Positions 1 to 11,832 of a DNA stretch of 64,000 bases are shown here, piece by piece. The notes under the pieces are model-generated. The model ran no database searches. It was not told where the DNA came from and saw nothing but the letters and a program-made list of their open reading frames with translations. The stretch's first letter is position 1; every line of letters starts with the position of its first letter. The translations under genes were made by a program, and so were the position numbers. This DNA comes from Cunninghamella blakesleeana (lineage: Eukaryota > Mucoromycota > Mucoromycetes > Mucorales > Cunninghamellaceae), in contig JAFCIZ010000002.1 in NCBI GenBank assembly GCA_017871115.1, positions 2,687,501 through 2,751,500 on the forward strand, in the 5' to 3' direction.

Positions 1-2
1 TC

Positions 3-312
3 TCCAAATCGCCTTTAATCAGTCATTTTACAGAAACACTTGTTGGTATTGCTACTATCCGTGCCTTTGGTGCTACACAATCCTTCTTACAGCTGATGAT
101 TCAAAAAAATGACGAATTCTTCCGCCCTTATTATCTAAGCCAAATATGTACCCGTTGGGCATCCATGATATTTGCGTATATTGCCTCTCTACTTATATTC
201 ATTGCAGGACTTGCTGTATTATTTGGATTAGATTACAATATTGACGCTGGTTTGGTTGGCTTTATATTTTCCTATACTCTTCTTTTTTCTGACCATGTTA
301 GTTGCTTAACTT

Positions 313-349
<37 letters not shown>

Positions 350-1682
350 TTTTAATATAAATACTTTATTTTATTTTTTATTTTAAAAATTATTCGATAG
401 TCATTTTGGGCATCTTATCAATACAGAAGGATAGAATTAAGCTATAATAGTGTAGAACGAGTTGTTGAGTTTACCAGAATAGAACAAGAATCCAATATAA
501 GCACTATAAAGAAACCATTAGATGTAAGCTATATACACGTATAAATATAGATATAATTATAGATACATATTTGTATGTATAAATTAGCAATATTAATATC
601 AGTCCATAAACATATATTTATATTTATATTATTATTTTTTTAGTGGCCAAATAAAGGAGGGATTGAATTTCAAGATTTGCAAATCAAATATGCCCCTGAC
701 CTTGAATTAGTATTAAAAGATATCAATTTTAAAATTAATCCTGGCGAAAAGATTGGCATTGTCGGTCCTACTGGCTGCGGTAAAAGTACTTTGACGTTAT
801 CAGTATTTAGGTTTTTAGAGGCATACTCTGGAAAAATTATAATAGACGATTTAGATATTAGTACGTTAGCTTTAGATGAACTGCGATCAAGCTTGACAAT
901 TATCCCTCAAGATCCGGTTTTATTCTCAGGAACAGTAAGATCAAATGTGGACCCTTTCAATGAATTCAGCGATGCAAGTATTTCAGAGTCACTTTCAAGA
1001 ATGAGCCTTATTCCAGCAATCGACTCGACAACATCATCATCATCATCAACTTCCGTTTCTCCATCAAATCAATCAATAAATCAAAACATATTTGAAAATT
1101 TAGACAGCCCTATAGCGGAAGGTAAACTCATAATACTTTTATTTCCTAAAAATAGTAATAATAAAAATACTAATTGTCAATCTGGGCTTTTTATTTATTT
1201 ATTTTTTATAGGAGGACAAAATATATCTGCTGGACAAAAGCAGCTTATTTGTCTTGCTAAAAATTTATTAAGACGTAGTAAAATTGTTGCCATGGATGAA
1301 GCTACTTCAAGTGTTGATTTTGACACTGATAGAAGAATTCAAAATACTATTCGATCTGAATTTACTGATTGTACTATATTATGCATTGCCCATAGGCTAT
1401 TTACAGTTATTAACTATGATAAAATATTGGTTTTAGATGCTGGGAAAGTTAAAGAATACGACAGGTAAATATATCTTAAAATAAATAGAGTATAAAAATA
1501 AAAGCATACTTCTCTAATAATAATACTGGTATTCAACAATTTTACAATATATTATATATATATATGTATTTGTAAACTAAAACAGTCCTTTGAATTTAAT
1601 TTCTGATCCACAATCAATGTTTTATAAACTATGCAAGAATTCGGGTGAATTTGACCAATTATTTCAAGCTGTTCAACAATAA
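3..1682 (+). CDS. ABC transporter, ABCC/MRP subfamily, C-terminal part (5' end outside window)
   Basis: ATP-driven membrane export pump of the multidrug-resistance-associated family. Exons 3-296, 401-523, 644-1121, 1212-1464, 1586-1682; all junctions keep frame. The first exon holds the end of membrane domain 2 (SHFTETLVGIATIRAFG is typical of ABCC proteins), then the NSVERVVEF linker and nucleotide-binding domain 2: Walker A GPTGCGKST, Q-loop IPQDPVLFSGTVRSN, signature ISAGQKQL (the common form is LSVGQRQL), Walker B IVAMDEATSSVD, H-loop IAHRL. A Ser/Asn-rich insert (coded about 1024-1100) sits between Q-loop and signature. The C-terminus is short and ends QLFQAVQQ. The substrate cannot be told. 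Membrane domain 1, NBD1 and the start codon lie upstream of the window. Family assignment is firm. Confidence 0.93.
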
Positions 1683-2177
1683 TACATCATTACTATACAA
1701 CTAACCCTACATATAAAGGAATATAACATGGATTAAATTAAATGAAACTAGTGTAAACAATCCGAAAACAAATAATAATAATTACTCAGTTAGTGCACTT
1801 CAGTATAAAATATTTATAGTATCTATATATATACCTATATATGCCTATGCATCTGACAAAAAAATTAAGTAAAAGGAATTATGTTATTTTATTATTTATC
1901 ATACTTTTATAAAAAATAATATTTGCTTGAATTGATTAAGCCATTCTTAATATTGTTGCTAATTCAGTAATTATGTTCTCAGCTGATATAATTTTTGAAA
2001 TTTTTGATTGGATACAATTGATCGGGTGGTCGTTAAAGTCCAGACGCATAATATAAAAAAAAGACAAATTTTCTATTTTTCTTTTCCTCTCTCTTTCCTT
2101 TTTAATTTTTTTTTTGAACCTCATATTAATATAACCATTATATTCATTATATCTTTTACTCTAAAAAATAAATAAAT
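1683..2177. other. Intergenic, ABC transporter to CBS gene
   Basis: A/T-rich spacer of about 0.5 kb between two genes on the same strand. It has short TA runs and a T/C-rich tract at about 2075-2115 just before the next start codon. An open frame on the minus strand (1936-2124) is Lys-rich low complexity and is not supported as a gene. Confidence 0.6.
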
Positions 2178-3331
2178 ATGGCTACTTTACAACATTCAAG
2201 CGAAGTTCACTTTAACTTTGGGACAAGAAGAAACAGTACTCATCAATCTTTCATTAATACGAAAACGGTTGCAAATGTCATTACAAAAATAAAACCTCCT
2301 ACCTCTCGTCAATTAGTAGACTTGCCTGTTACTTCCACTATTGAAGAGGCATTTGATATTCTTTTAGCTGAAGATATTTTATCAGTACCCGTATATAAAT
2401 TGGTAGATAACAAAAAAATATATTTAACTATTATTGGTGTTATTGATTTGTTAAAGTTACTAAATCAACATGTAAGTTAATAAAAATACTCGTGAGAAAA
2501 AAAATACATATTTGTTTTATTTTTAAAAAATAAATAAACTAGGCAGCTGATGATTTCCTTTCTTTTTTTTTCTTTTTTTCTTTTTTATGCACTTTTCTTT
2601 TTTTTAAATAGCAAGCAGATGCCAAAACCAATTTTTTCCAGCTTCAAATTTTAGAAGCCATTGGTCAAACAGAAGAAAGTTCTAAACTAGTAACTGTCCA
2701 ACTATCAGATTCATTAGAATATTTGCTTTCTTTATTTAGTGAACATGGAGCTCATCGTGTATTGGTACAACAAACGAACGAACAACAGCCTATCTTATTA
2801 TCTCAAATGGATGTAATCAGGTATCTACAATCTCACAATCATCATTTAGGTACTATTTTAGACGAAACAGTCCCTAGTTTAGTAGAAAAATCATTAATAC
2901 GTAAACAACAGCAATCGCTATTACAAAACCGTCATTACTCTGATAAAAATCAACAAGTAGTTTCCCTTAATTTTAAAACAACGGCAATGAATGCTTTTTT
3001 ACAAATCGCAAACAACCCTCATATTAGTGCTTTACCTATTGTTGATGATATAAATACTCTGGTTGGTGAAATTAGCCCTCAAGATTTACGAGGTTTAAAT
3101 CGGGATCGCTTACAAGAACTTACTAAACCTGTTTTAATGTTTTTGAAATCAAGAAATGGCGACTTATATGCTCCTGTCACGGTACACCATCGATTTACTT
3201 TATCTCAAATTATGGCTGCTATTGTTTTAAGAAATGCTTATCGATTATGGTGGATTGATCAAGATGGCCATATTAAAGGGGTCATTACTTTAACAGATGT
3301 TTTAGGCTCTTTTTTGGATGATACGTTGTGA
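2178..3331 (+). CDS. Four-CBS-domain protein (SNF4/Sds23-like)
   Basis: Exons 2178-2471 and 2612-3331 give 337 residues. The protein is built of CBS motifs, which pair into Bateman modules that bind adenine nucleotides. Motif 1 lies at about residues 35-100 (SILSVP-like core in DILSVPVYKL, then IIGVIDLLKLL), motif 2 at about 115-175 (HRVLVQQ...ILLSQMDVIRYL), motif 3 at about 210-260 (ISALPIVDD...LVGEISPQDLRGL), and motif 4 at about 275-335 (RLWWIDQDGHIKGVITLTDVLGSFL). Length and four-motif layout match the AMPK gamma subunit Snf4 and the Sds23/Moc1 stress proteins. I cannot choose between these or another fungal CBS family. The acceptor at 2611 follows a long T-rich tract. No catalytic domain is present, so a regulatory role is inferred. 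Confidence 0.85.
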
Positions 3332-5191
3332 ATTTAATTTTATAGTTTATACCTTTTTTAAATATTTTACTTTATTAAATAATAAAATAAAACTAAGAAA
3401 AAACATTTATAGCATCAAAAATAATAGTAAAAAATCATTAAAACACAATTTTTTTAAGAAAACAAAACCTATTAATATAAAAATAAAGGATACAATATAT
3501 ATATAGTAACATTTAAATATATATTGTAAAATGTGAGCTGAATTAAATATAGGGAACACTTAAAATTAAGAAAAACCCCAGACGACTATGGCCATTGTCG
3601 TACAGAGAGAACAGGACATAATTCCTTTTATAAAAAAATATTTAAGAAATGAATAAAATCAAAAATAAAAGTAGTATATATCTAAAAGAAAAAGAGAGAG
3701 AGAGGAGTAGTTAAAAAAAAGCATAAAAATAAACTGCCAAAAATAAAAAGTAAAATAATACTAGACTTTTGATAATAAAAGATTATCAAAAAAAATCAGC
3801 ATTAATAAGTTGCCACACCACCTATCAAAAAATGGTGCGTAGAATTTCCTTTTATGGTTTCCAAAAACCCATAATTTGTACATATGGTAACTTTCATTAT
3901 ATCTGATTATATATATCTATAGATGATACTAGCTTATTATTATAATAATTTTATTAGGTCTATATATATATATATATGATTTTTTATATTTATATGTATT
4001 CTGGAAATGAGAGCACTAGTATTTTTACATTTAAGACATTCTTTGTTTTTCTAATATTTGATATGCATAGTATTTTTCTCTCTCCTTTCTCTTTTATGTA
4101 TGGCAGTACTTTTACCAATAAATTAAGATCAAACGAATGCCAGCAATATACATATAGCTTCTTCCACCACTATCACAACTTTATTGTTAAATAATAATAA
4201 TAATAATAATAGTATCAATTATATCGTATATTACTCAAAAAATACAGTTATATAAGTATTACTTCAATCTTTTAATTATCAAAGCCGTTTATTACCAATT
4301 CATTAATGAATACCACAAAACAAAATAAATGAGTATAATTTATTTTTTCTTGCTACACTAACCACTATTACTACATATGCAACAACTACTACAACTACTA
4401 TAGAAAAAAAATAAACTTACTGTTTCGTCATTGTCATCATCCTATTATTATAGTCCACATATAAATCACAAAGAACTTATTTTAGAACGGCAAATAATTC
4501 AATCTTTCATTCATCACCTCCATCATTATTTATTAGTATATATGTTTTATAATTATTACAATTACTGACATTCATGATTGATTAAAACTAGATTTTTTAT
4601 GATAACAGTTATATAAAAATTATTCTGCCTTTGAAAATCATTTTCGTCATTATTATCAATAGCATCAACCCTCATTATAAAAAAAATATGAATTATTACT
4701 TAAATACACATGGTATAATTTCAAAACCTATGACAATAGCGCCAATATTAATTTCAAAAATAGCAATAACAATAATTACTCATTTTTATTTTCAAATTCA
4801 TATATTTTAAATAAAGTAGAATTCAATAATTATCGTGTATCAGGATAACAGCAACTGCACTTTATCCTTATCATCTATAATCAATTCCTATATTCTCCTC
4901 ACTTATACAATATACCCATCATGGTAATTTATTATTTTATTTCGCTCCATTATCTATATCCATTCGCTTTTAATAGCAATCCTATTGATACGAATATCAT
5001 ATATTTAATATTATTATGATTTCATTGCTATTGGTGAAGACTATTTATTGAACAGAAAAGCAGCCTACTATACCGCAATTCAAGTCTATTACATTTCATG
5101 CACAAATTAGAGAGAGGAAGAAGGGGACAAGTTAGATCGCAAGTATTATAAACTATAATTATACCTTTTTCTTCATCAATCTATTCAGTTT
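3332..5191. other. Intergenic region, no gene seen
   Basis: About 1.9 kb of A/T-rich sequence with (TAA)n and TA runs (for example 4189-4210). Apparent frames at 3318-3506 and 3976-4194 are low-complexity (Lys/Asn or Phe/Tyr-rich) without recognisable domains. Its right border is the broken minus-strand reading frame described separately. Confidence 0.5.
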
Positions 5192-5669
5192 TCAGTTTTT
5201 TTTATGATACTCATCATGAAGATCGTCTAATTTTAATATTCCTTTATATCCATAGCAACCAATAGCTACTAATCCTCCATAAGTCAAGTCGATACAATTA
5301 TTTAATAATGGGTGAACAAAAAATGATGACAGTATGCTATTCAAAGGTCGGTTACAAATAGTTTTCAAAGATATGAATAAGTATTTAGTAAAATTATCTT
5401 TAATCTTATAAGGAGCTTCATCAATACTTTGCAATACAAAAGCATTTTTGAGGCAAATTTATCTACAACATATACAAGGTTATCGTACTCTGTATTAAAA
5501 TATACTATTTATATTCAATTTTTTAGGGTGAATAAAAATAAAGTGCATTTAAATAAATAAAATCACGTAATATTTACAAACCATTGTATTAATTCTCATG
5601 AGCAATATCGTGTAGTTTGTGGAAGTCCGAAGTAATCTGTTTATATCCCTCTAAAAAATATTTTGCTTT
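5192..5669 (-). pseudogene. Frameshifted gene relic, HEAT-like segment resembling TAF6
   Basis: Two minus-strand segments read as ordinary protein in otherwise poor sequence. Segment A (5669-5589) encodes FLEGYKQITSDFHKLHDIAH and stops. Segment B follows a plausible acceptor (TAATACAG, ending 5490) and reads YDNLVYVVDKFASK, then loses frame at a run of five A (minus strand; plus 5445-5449). It continues in the next frame to 5192 with KTICNRPLNSILSSFF and LTYGGLVAIGCYGYKGIL. The last part resembles the TAF6 C-terminal HEAT-repeat pattern (L-F-P...YG-hydrophobic...G). No histone fold or start codon is visible. It could be a decayed copy, a gene with an undetected intron, or a sequencing error at the A run. 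The family call is tentative. Confidence 0.33.
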
Positions 5670-6056
5670 AATATATATAAATAAATCTTTTTATTATTAT
5701 TTCCATGTTCATACTGTTAAATAAGTATATAAAATTAAACTTTATAGTAATATATTTATAAATATATTTTAAAAAACAATAAAAGAAAGAAAGATAGCTA
5801 ATAGGATAAAGAATAGAAAAAGTAGTATGAAGAAAAAACCAAATTTTTTAAACATTCTGAGTTAACAAAGAAATTGAAAGTCAGATTTTTTTTATTTCTG
5901 ATTTTTCAAATTTTTCTTTCCCTTTTTCCCTTTTTAATTTTTCTTTTTTTAAATTATATATACCTATTTTATATTGTTCTATTTATTTATTTTATATTAT
6001 TTCATTTCAATTTTATCTTATTACATATATATATATATATATTATTTATATAATTG
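5670..6056. other. Upstream region of the Ark-type kinase gene
   Basis: A/T-rich stretch of about 390 bp. A pyrimidine-rich tract at about 5886-5955 and a TA run at about 6026-6042 lie directly before the kinase start codon. No coding sequence was seen. Confidence 0.5.
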
Positions 6057-8789
6057 ATGCATCATCAACAACCTCAGTCTCGTATACCTGATCAACAAGG
6101 AATTGGTCAAATCTTACCTCCAGTACCTGTAGGGATTGATACCGTACACACAAACCCTTTACCTTCGGGCGCAATGCCTAATGGGACACGTTTGCAAGTA
6201 GGAAAATATCAAGTTATTATACACAATTTTATTGCTGAAGGTATCTATTATTCCATTTTATTTTCTATTTTTTTTGAAAAGATAACATCGAGTTTTGATG
6301 ATAAAAAAAAAGTAGATACACATTTTAAAAAAAGATGACAGGACCATTATATAGTAAAATATCAATGTTATTATATCATCTTTATTTATTTTTTTATCTC
6401 TACTTGTATAGGCGGCTTTGCTCACGTATATTTATCTCGAATCGAAGGAAAGTCTGGATATGTAGTATTGAAAAGAGTTGCTGTTCCAGATGCTGAACGT
6501 TTAAAAACAGTCGAAAAAGAAATAGCTTTTATGGTAATGATAAAAATGAGAAATATAAAAAATAGAATTAAAAAAATTCTTCATATACTGTATTCATTTT
6601 ATAATGTATATATATATGTATACCCATTGATTTTTTTTATTTAGCGAAGATTAGGTGATCATAAATATATTGTACGTTATTATGAATCACGAGTTGATCC
6701 TTTACCTATAGGTGGTTTCGAAGCTTTGATTTTAATGGAGTATTGCCCTGGTAAATGAGATTTTAGCTTTTCACCTTTTAAATAAAATAAATAAAACACT
6801 TTTAAAACTAATGCCAATACTAATACTAATTTTATTTTGTTTTTAAATTTAGGTGGTGGTGTTATTGATTTAATGAATAGAAGATTACAACAACGTCTTA
6901 CGGAACCTGAAATATTAAAAATATTTAGTAATGTTTGTGAAGTAAGCAATTTAAGTATAATTTTATCTATCTATTTATACATACATACGTATATACATGT
7001 ATATTTATTTATCGAATTAACAAATATCTCAATAATTAATTAGGCTCTTGCATACATGCATTATTGTAATCCTCCTGTCTTACATAGAGATCTTAAAGTA
7101 AGTATTATTTTTTTTTTTTTGAAACTTTATCTATATAAGCATATAATGGGTAGAGTAGCTAAAATACATGTATCATATGATTAGGTGGAAAATATATTAA
7201 TTCTCTCTCAAGACCATTACAAACTTTGTGACTTTGGATCAGCTGCATTATCTAAAGGTTCGTACGTACCAACAACTCTTCAAGAAATACAAAAAGTGGA
7301 AGATGATGTTCAACGACACACAACTCTTCAATATCGTGCACCTGAAATGATAGATATTTATCAGAAAAAACCAATTAATGAAAAAGCGGATATTTGGGTA
7401 TATATGATTTTGTATTTTATATATTAGTATTGGCATATATATAAATTCGAAGGTGATTCTGATTTTTGATTTTACCTTCTATTTATAGGCATTAGGGGTA
7501 CTTTTATATAAACTTTGTTATTACACCACACCATTTGAAGAACAGGGTCAATTAGCAATCTTGAATGCTCATTACACCATCCCACAAACGCCTTATTTCT
7601 CTGAAGGTTTACGAAGACTTATAGCGTATATACTTCAAGAAGACCAACAGAAACGACCAAATATATATCAAGTTATTAAAATAGTATCTGATATGATGCA
7701 CGTTGAGTGCCCTATTCGTAATGTAAGTGTATTCGCTGTGACTAGAATAGTATTAATACTTAACAATGGTATATAACTGATTAATAAATTATTATATTTA
7801 TATTACATTAGATATATCAAGATGTACAATCTAATCCAATATCAAATAATAATACACCAGATTCTTCATCACGATCCGATAATTCGCCTTCCATATTTGA
7901 AAAAGTACCAAGTCAACCTCAGCAATTACCAAATATCACTCCTATGCGTAGAGGAAGGCCAACTCGGCAAGAGAACCGTTTATCTGGATCACCAGTACCA
8001 GCATCTCTATCAAGCCCTGCGTCAAATTCCAGCTATGATCCATTTGATCCATCTCATGTAAAAGTACAAGGCGATTCTGATCACACACATGATAGTCGAT
8101 ATACACCTACATCATCTTCTAGCTCTAAATTTGGATTTGATTCCCAATTTGATATGAACTCCTCACCAAAGAGTAGTACAGTTTCGAATGAATATGTTAA
8201 AAATAGTGGTAATAATAGCAAAAGTAATGTAAGTGATAATGATGATGATACAGACGAGTCATCTTATCCATGGCCCTTAGAATCTCAAAATTTGCAACCT
8301 ATTTCGATACCTCCACAACAACCTGTAACAACAAAATCAAATGGAACGAAAAGTATTAGTGAATTTTTAGAAAGAAAGCGAGCACCTTATGAAAATAATT
8401 ATACTGCGGAAGAAACTATTGAATCAAAAAGTACAAAATCATCTCCTCCACCAACTATTTCACCTTTACCTTCTATTTCAGCAGCTAAATCAAAATTTTC
8501 AGAACCTACCTCACCAAAATCATCTATTGATACAAAATCATCTATTGATACACAAACATCTCAAAACAGTGAAGTACCCTTCCGACCTACACCACCACCA
8601 AAACCTGCCAGATTTCGTTCTAAACCTTCAAGTACTGTTTCGAATAATATTGATGATAATAAAAGTACCAATAAATCTACTTCAAACGATATAGAAACAA
8701 ACCGTCCGCCTTCAATCACTGAATTCGAAACTAAATTCCCACCTGTTGAAGGTTTAATACATCAATTTTCATCAAGTAGAATAGACTAA
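6057..8789 (+). CDS. Ser/Thr kinase of the Ark1/Prk1/AAK1 (NAK) family
   Basis: Eight exons: 6057-6240, 6412-6533, 6645-6750, 6853-6941, 7044-7097, 7185-7397, 7489-7722, 7812-8789; 659 residues. Family members phosphorylate endocytic adaptors and regulate actin patches and clathrin uptake. Kinase domain at about residues 45-330: glycine loop IAEGGFAHVYL, VVLKRV (ATP lysine), HRDLKVENIL (catalytic loop), CDFGSAA (the DFGSA variant is typical of NAK kinases), QYRAPEM and KADIWALGVLLY. The 330-residue tail is Ser/Pro-rich and disordered, with a proline cluster (RPTPPPKPARF) that could bind SH3 domains. ATG at 6057 is chosen because the upstream in-frame codon is TTG. The intron inside EG|GFAHVY preserves the glycine loop. 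Confidence 0.93.
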
Positions 8790-8938
8790 TTTTTTTTTCC
8801 TTCATTTTTAGACACAAATTACTGTCACACAAAATATCTACAAAAAAAATAAATATCTTTTTTTTTTTTCAACCTCCTTTCTTTTTCTTTCAGTTTTTTT
8901 TAATAATTTTTTTTTTATAAATATAACAATATATTATT

Positions 8939-10079
8939 ATGCAACCATTTAAAAGAAAGTGGCGACTTGAATTAACACATTCTTGGTCAAGTCAACTTAA
9001 CGATGCTATTAACTGTATTGCTGTTGGGAAGCCTTTTCTTGAAGAAATGAGTGAAGAAAATGATATTTTAATTGGTACAACTTCTGGCCGCGTTCTTACA
9101 ATGAATCAAACGAAGGTAAAGCATGTATAAAGATAAAAATATATAAAAGTATAAAGGACTGTACATATATATAATACTTGAAAAAACAAAAAACAAAAAT
9201 CAATACAAAACAAAAAAAAAGAAATAAAGTTGATATTAACTTTAGTATATTGCTATTATTATTATTACTATTATTATTTTTATTACTATTGTTATTCTTG
9301 TTTAGCCAGTAGTAGATTTATTAGAAACAAAAGGAGGATCTATACAAACATTAAATCTTCAATATTTGACAGGATATCGTGCAAAGGATCTAATAGTAGG
9401 TGATTCTGATGGTGTAGTCACATTATTTTCAAAACAGCAAATGTTAACTAAAAGATCGATGGGCGCACCTATTAGTCAAGTTGATATACATGATAATTTA
9501 GGTAATATAAATATATATAAATGGGACATTGTATGTATGAATGTATATATTATTAATATTGTTACATTTGATATCTATTCTATTTTTTATTATCATTTTT
9601 ATTAGTTGGTGGATATGAAATCATTGTTGGGGATACAAGTGGTGTAATTAGTAGTTTTCAACAGCATGATTTATTATGGAAGTTTAATCTTGATGAATGG
9701 AGTATAAAAATAGCAACAGAAGGAACTGTAATGATTTATATTAATATAATCAAAAATAATAAACCAACATACTGATTCACAGTAATACTTATCATTATTA
9801 TTATCAATTTTATTATTACTATGTATATATAAAGAAAGGTAGACGATCTTCTAGTATACGATGTATTCACTCGACAAAACTACGTGATCTATTTGGATTA
9901 GAAATGTCATGCTTATTAATAACTAATGGTTGGCCAATGATTTATTTTTTACAACAAGGCCAATGTGTTCAATCTTTACGTACTCCTTCTCCTATTCAAT
10001 CTGTAAGCTCTTTATAGTCATAATAGATTTTTAATTAATTTTTATGTTTAAAAAAAGATATTAACTATATCATAAACTA

Positions 10080-10111
<32 letters not shown>

Positions 10112-10773
10112 ATAGATGTGTTCAGGCAATTTTTTAACATTACAATCAAAAAGTCTAATTCTAGGAGAACATATTAATAAATCTACAAAACTGACTGATA
10201 ATAATGAAAAATTAGATAATCCTCAAGTACTATTAGCCGGCCAGGATGGAAATATATATGTGATGATGGAATTTGAAGTAAGATATTAAATTATAATGAT
10301 ATCGTTAATAACCTTTGTTTCGTTTCATTTATTTTATTTAAATTACATTTTTATATAGATACACTTTTGGTTTCAAGTTGGATTTTATATTACTCAAATC
10401 ATTAGATTTCGGCCAATTGAGTTATTAGAACATGAGCCTGATTTGATGATTTGCATTGGACATTCTAATAATATTAAAATATATCAATGTGGGGAAGTAA
10501 GTTTAAAAGAAAAAGAAGAGGAAGAAAAAAATAAAAATAAAAATAAAAATAAAAAATAAAATAAAAGATTAATAACCATGTTTATTTATATTATTATTTT
10601 TTTGTATATTTTGTTTTGCTATATAGATTATATCAGAATTAGAAACAAAAGATTGGCCGCATGTAATGACAATGGGTGATATTAACGCTGATGGAAAAGA
10701 TGAACTTGTGCTTGGTTTATTGGACCAATCTATTGTAGTCTACAAGTATAATCTTCAAAAAATATTGGAATAG
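8939..10773 (+). CDS. FG-GAP/beta-propeller protein, ITFG2-like (uncertain)
   Basis: Seven exons: 8939-9115, 9306-9501, 9606-9727, 9835-10002, 10116-10277, 10359-10496, 10627-10773; 369 residues. The sequence is a series of blades with the pattern hydrophobic-hydrophobic-G-D/T-x-x-G-x-V: DILIGTTSGRVLTM, DLIVGDSDGVVTLF, EIIVGDTSGVISSF, VLLAGQDGNIYVM, and a final calcium-type FG-GAP repeat MGDINADGKDELVLGLLD. This fits a soluble propeller such as ITFG2 (a KICSTOR subunit in animals) or a related quinoprotein-like fold. No signal peptide or membrane segment is visible. The exon-4 acceptor (AAAG at 9834) is weaker than the others but is the one that keeps frame. Gene reality is firm; function is not. 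Confidence 0.82.
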
Positions 10774-10811
<38 letters not shown>

Positions 10812-11394
10812 GTAATATACCCTTTTTATTATTATCATTGTAAATCTTATTAGCATAAACAAAATCTCTTTCATTTAAATTTATAACAAAATATGTGGAT
10901 ATAATAAGCATAGCTATAGCTTCCATTTTACAAATTTTATTATAATTCAATAGAATAATACAAAAAAATAGAAAACCGAAAATAAAAAAACCTTATCTAA
11001 AATTAATTAATCAATTATGATTATGCTTTTTTTATGTTTTTAATAGTTTATATAGTTGCTCGCCTGATTAAATACAAAAAAAAAAAAGTTGCTCGCCTGA
11101 GAGACTTTTAGAAATGTACAAAACATTAGACTTTCGTCAAATAAAATAAAAAATGATATTTTAATAATTATTTATTTTTTACTCTTCTAATGTTTTTTTA
11201 TTCATTTGATTAAAAAATAAATGGGTTGTGTGCATAAAAAAAGAAAGAACGAGAAAAATAAAAATAAAAAGTTGGGATAGTATGTGCGGAATAGTACATT
11301 TTGTAAACTACTTTAATAAAATGAACTTTTTTTTTGCATATTTATTTAATAATAATAATACTAATATTATCCATTTCAAAATAGCTTTTCAAAA
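10774..11394. other. Intergenic, with TA run and a 14-bp direct repeat
   Basis: A/T-rich. It begins with a (TA)n/(GTAT)n tract at 10773-10815. The comparatively GC-rich word AGTTGCTCGCCTGA occurs twice, at 11054-11067 and 11087-11100. Open frames at 10717-10950 (minus) and 11228-11419 (plus) have no domain I recognise and are not called. Confidence 0.5.
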
Positions 11395-11832
11395 CTATAA
11401 ACTCATTTCTTTTAATTGAAGGTTTAATTTTATTTTAGGTGTCAAGTCATCGCAGTCTTTATTTGATAATATAATGCAAGCTGATCCCTTCCCATGTTCA
11501 AAATCTTTTGTTTCTCCCAATAATGCAACAGTATTTATGTAAAGATAATATATTCTTTTTATCAACCATTTTTCATTTATACATCCATCATCTACAGAGT
11601 AAATAAGTATCGATGCAGCGAATCTGTTAAAATAATGATAACAAGCTAGGTATCCTTTAATTTGAGATAAAAGGAATCAGTGATAAGTTATTAAATTGTA
11701 TATATGTTTTAAATAAAAAGATTACTTGAATATATCTCCCTGGAAAGGAATAAGGTTATTATTCACTTTAACAGTACCACAATCAATCAGTTTATATAAG
11801 GCTTCAGTCATATTTCTCCAATAACTATCCAT
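11395..11832 (-). CDS. Candidate small two-exon gene, possible TEN1-like OB-fold protein
   Basis: Exon 1 11832-11726 starts with ATG and reads MDSYWRNMTEALYKLIDCG..., ending in IPFQGDIF plus two bases. A GT donor (GTAATC) follows, and a good acceptor (TATTTTAACAG) precedes exon 2, 11623-11395, which begins FAASILIYS and ends KEMSL then TAG. The junction restores phase exactly, giving 111 residues. The composition is that of a real protein, unlike flanking DNA. The order G-x-I-F-x-F-x-x-x-x-x-IYS, then about 30 residues on INTVALLGE, resembles the OB-fold layout of TEN1 of the telomeric CST complex (family length about 100-125). This similarity is by eye and weak. It lies divergent to the OTC gene. 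Alternatives are another small OB protein or a lineage-specific gene. Confidence 0.45.

Noticed and set aside
10717..10950. Minus-strand frame with a membrane-like segment (MEAIAMLIISTYFVINLN) overlapping the 3' end of the propeller gene
   Set aside because: It reads into a (TA)n tract giving IYIYIYIY, overlaps confirmed coding sequence and has no recognisable domain or splice partner.
11228..11419. Plus-strand 63-codon frame
   Set aside because: Composition is Lys/Asn/Phe-rich as expected from A/T bias, and it runs into the antisense of the better-supported minus-strand gene.
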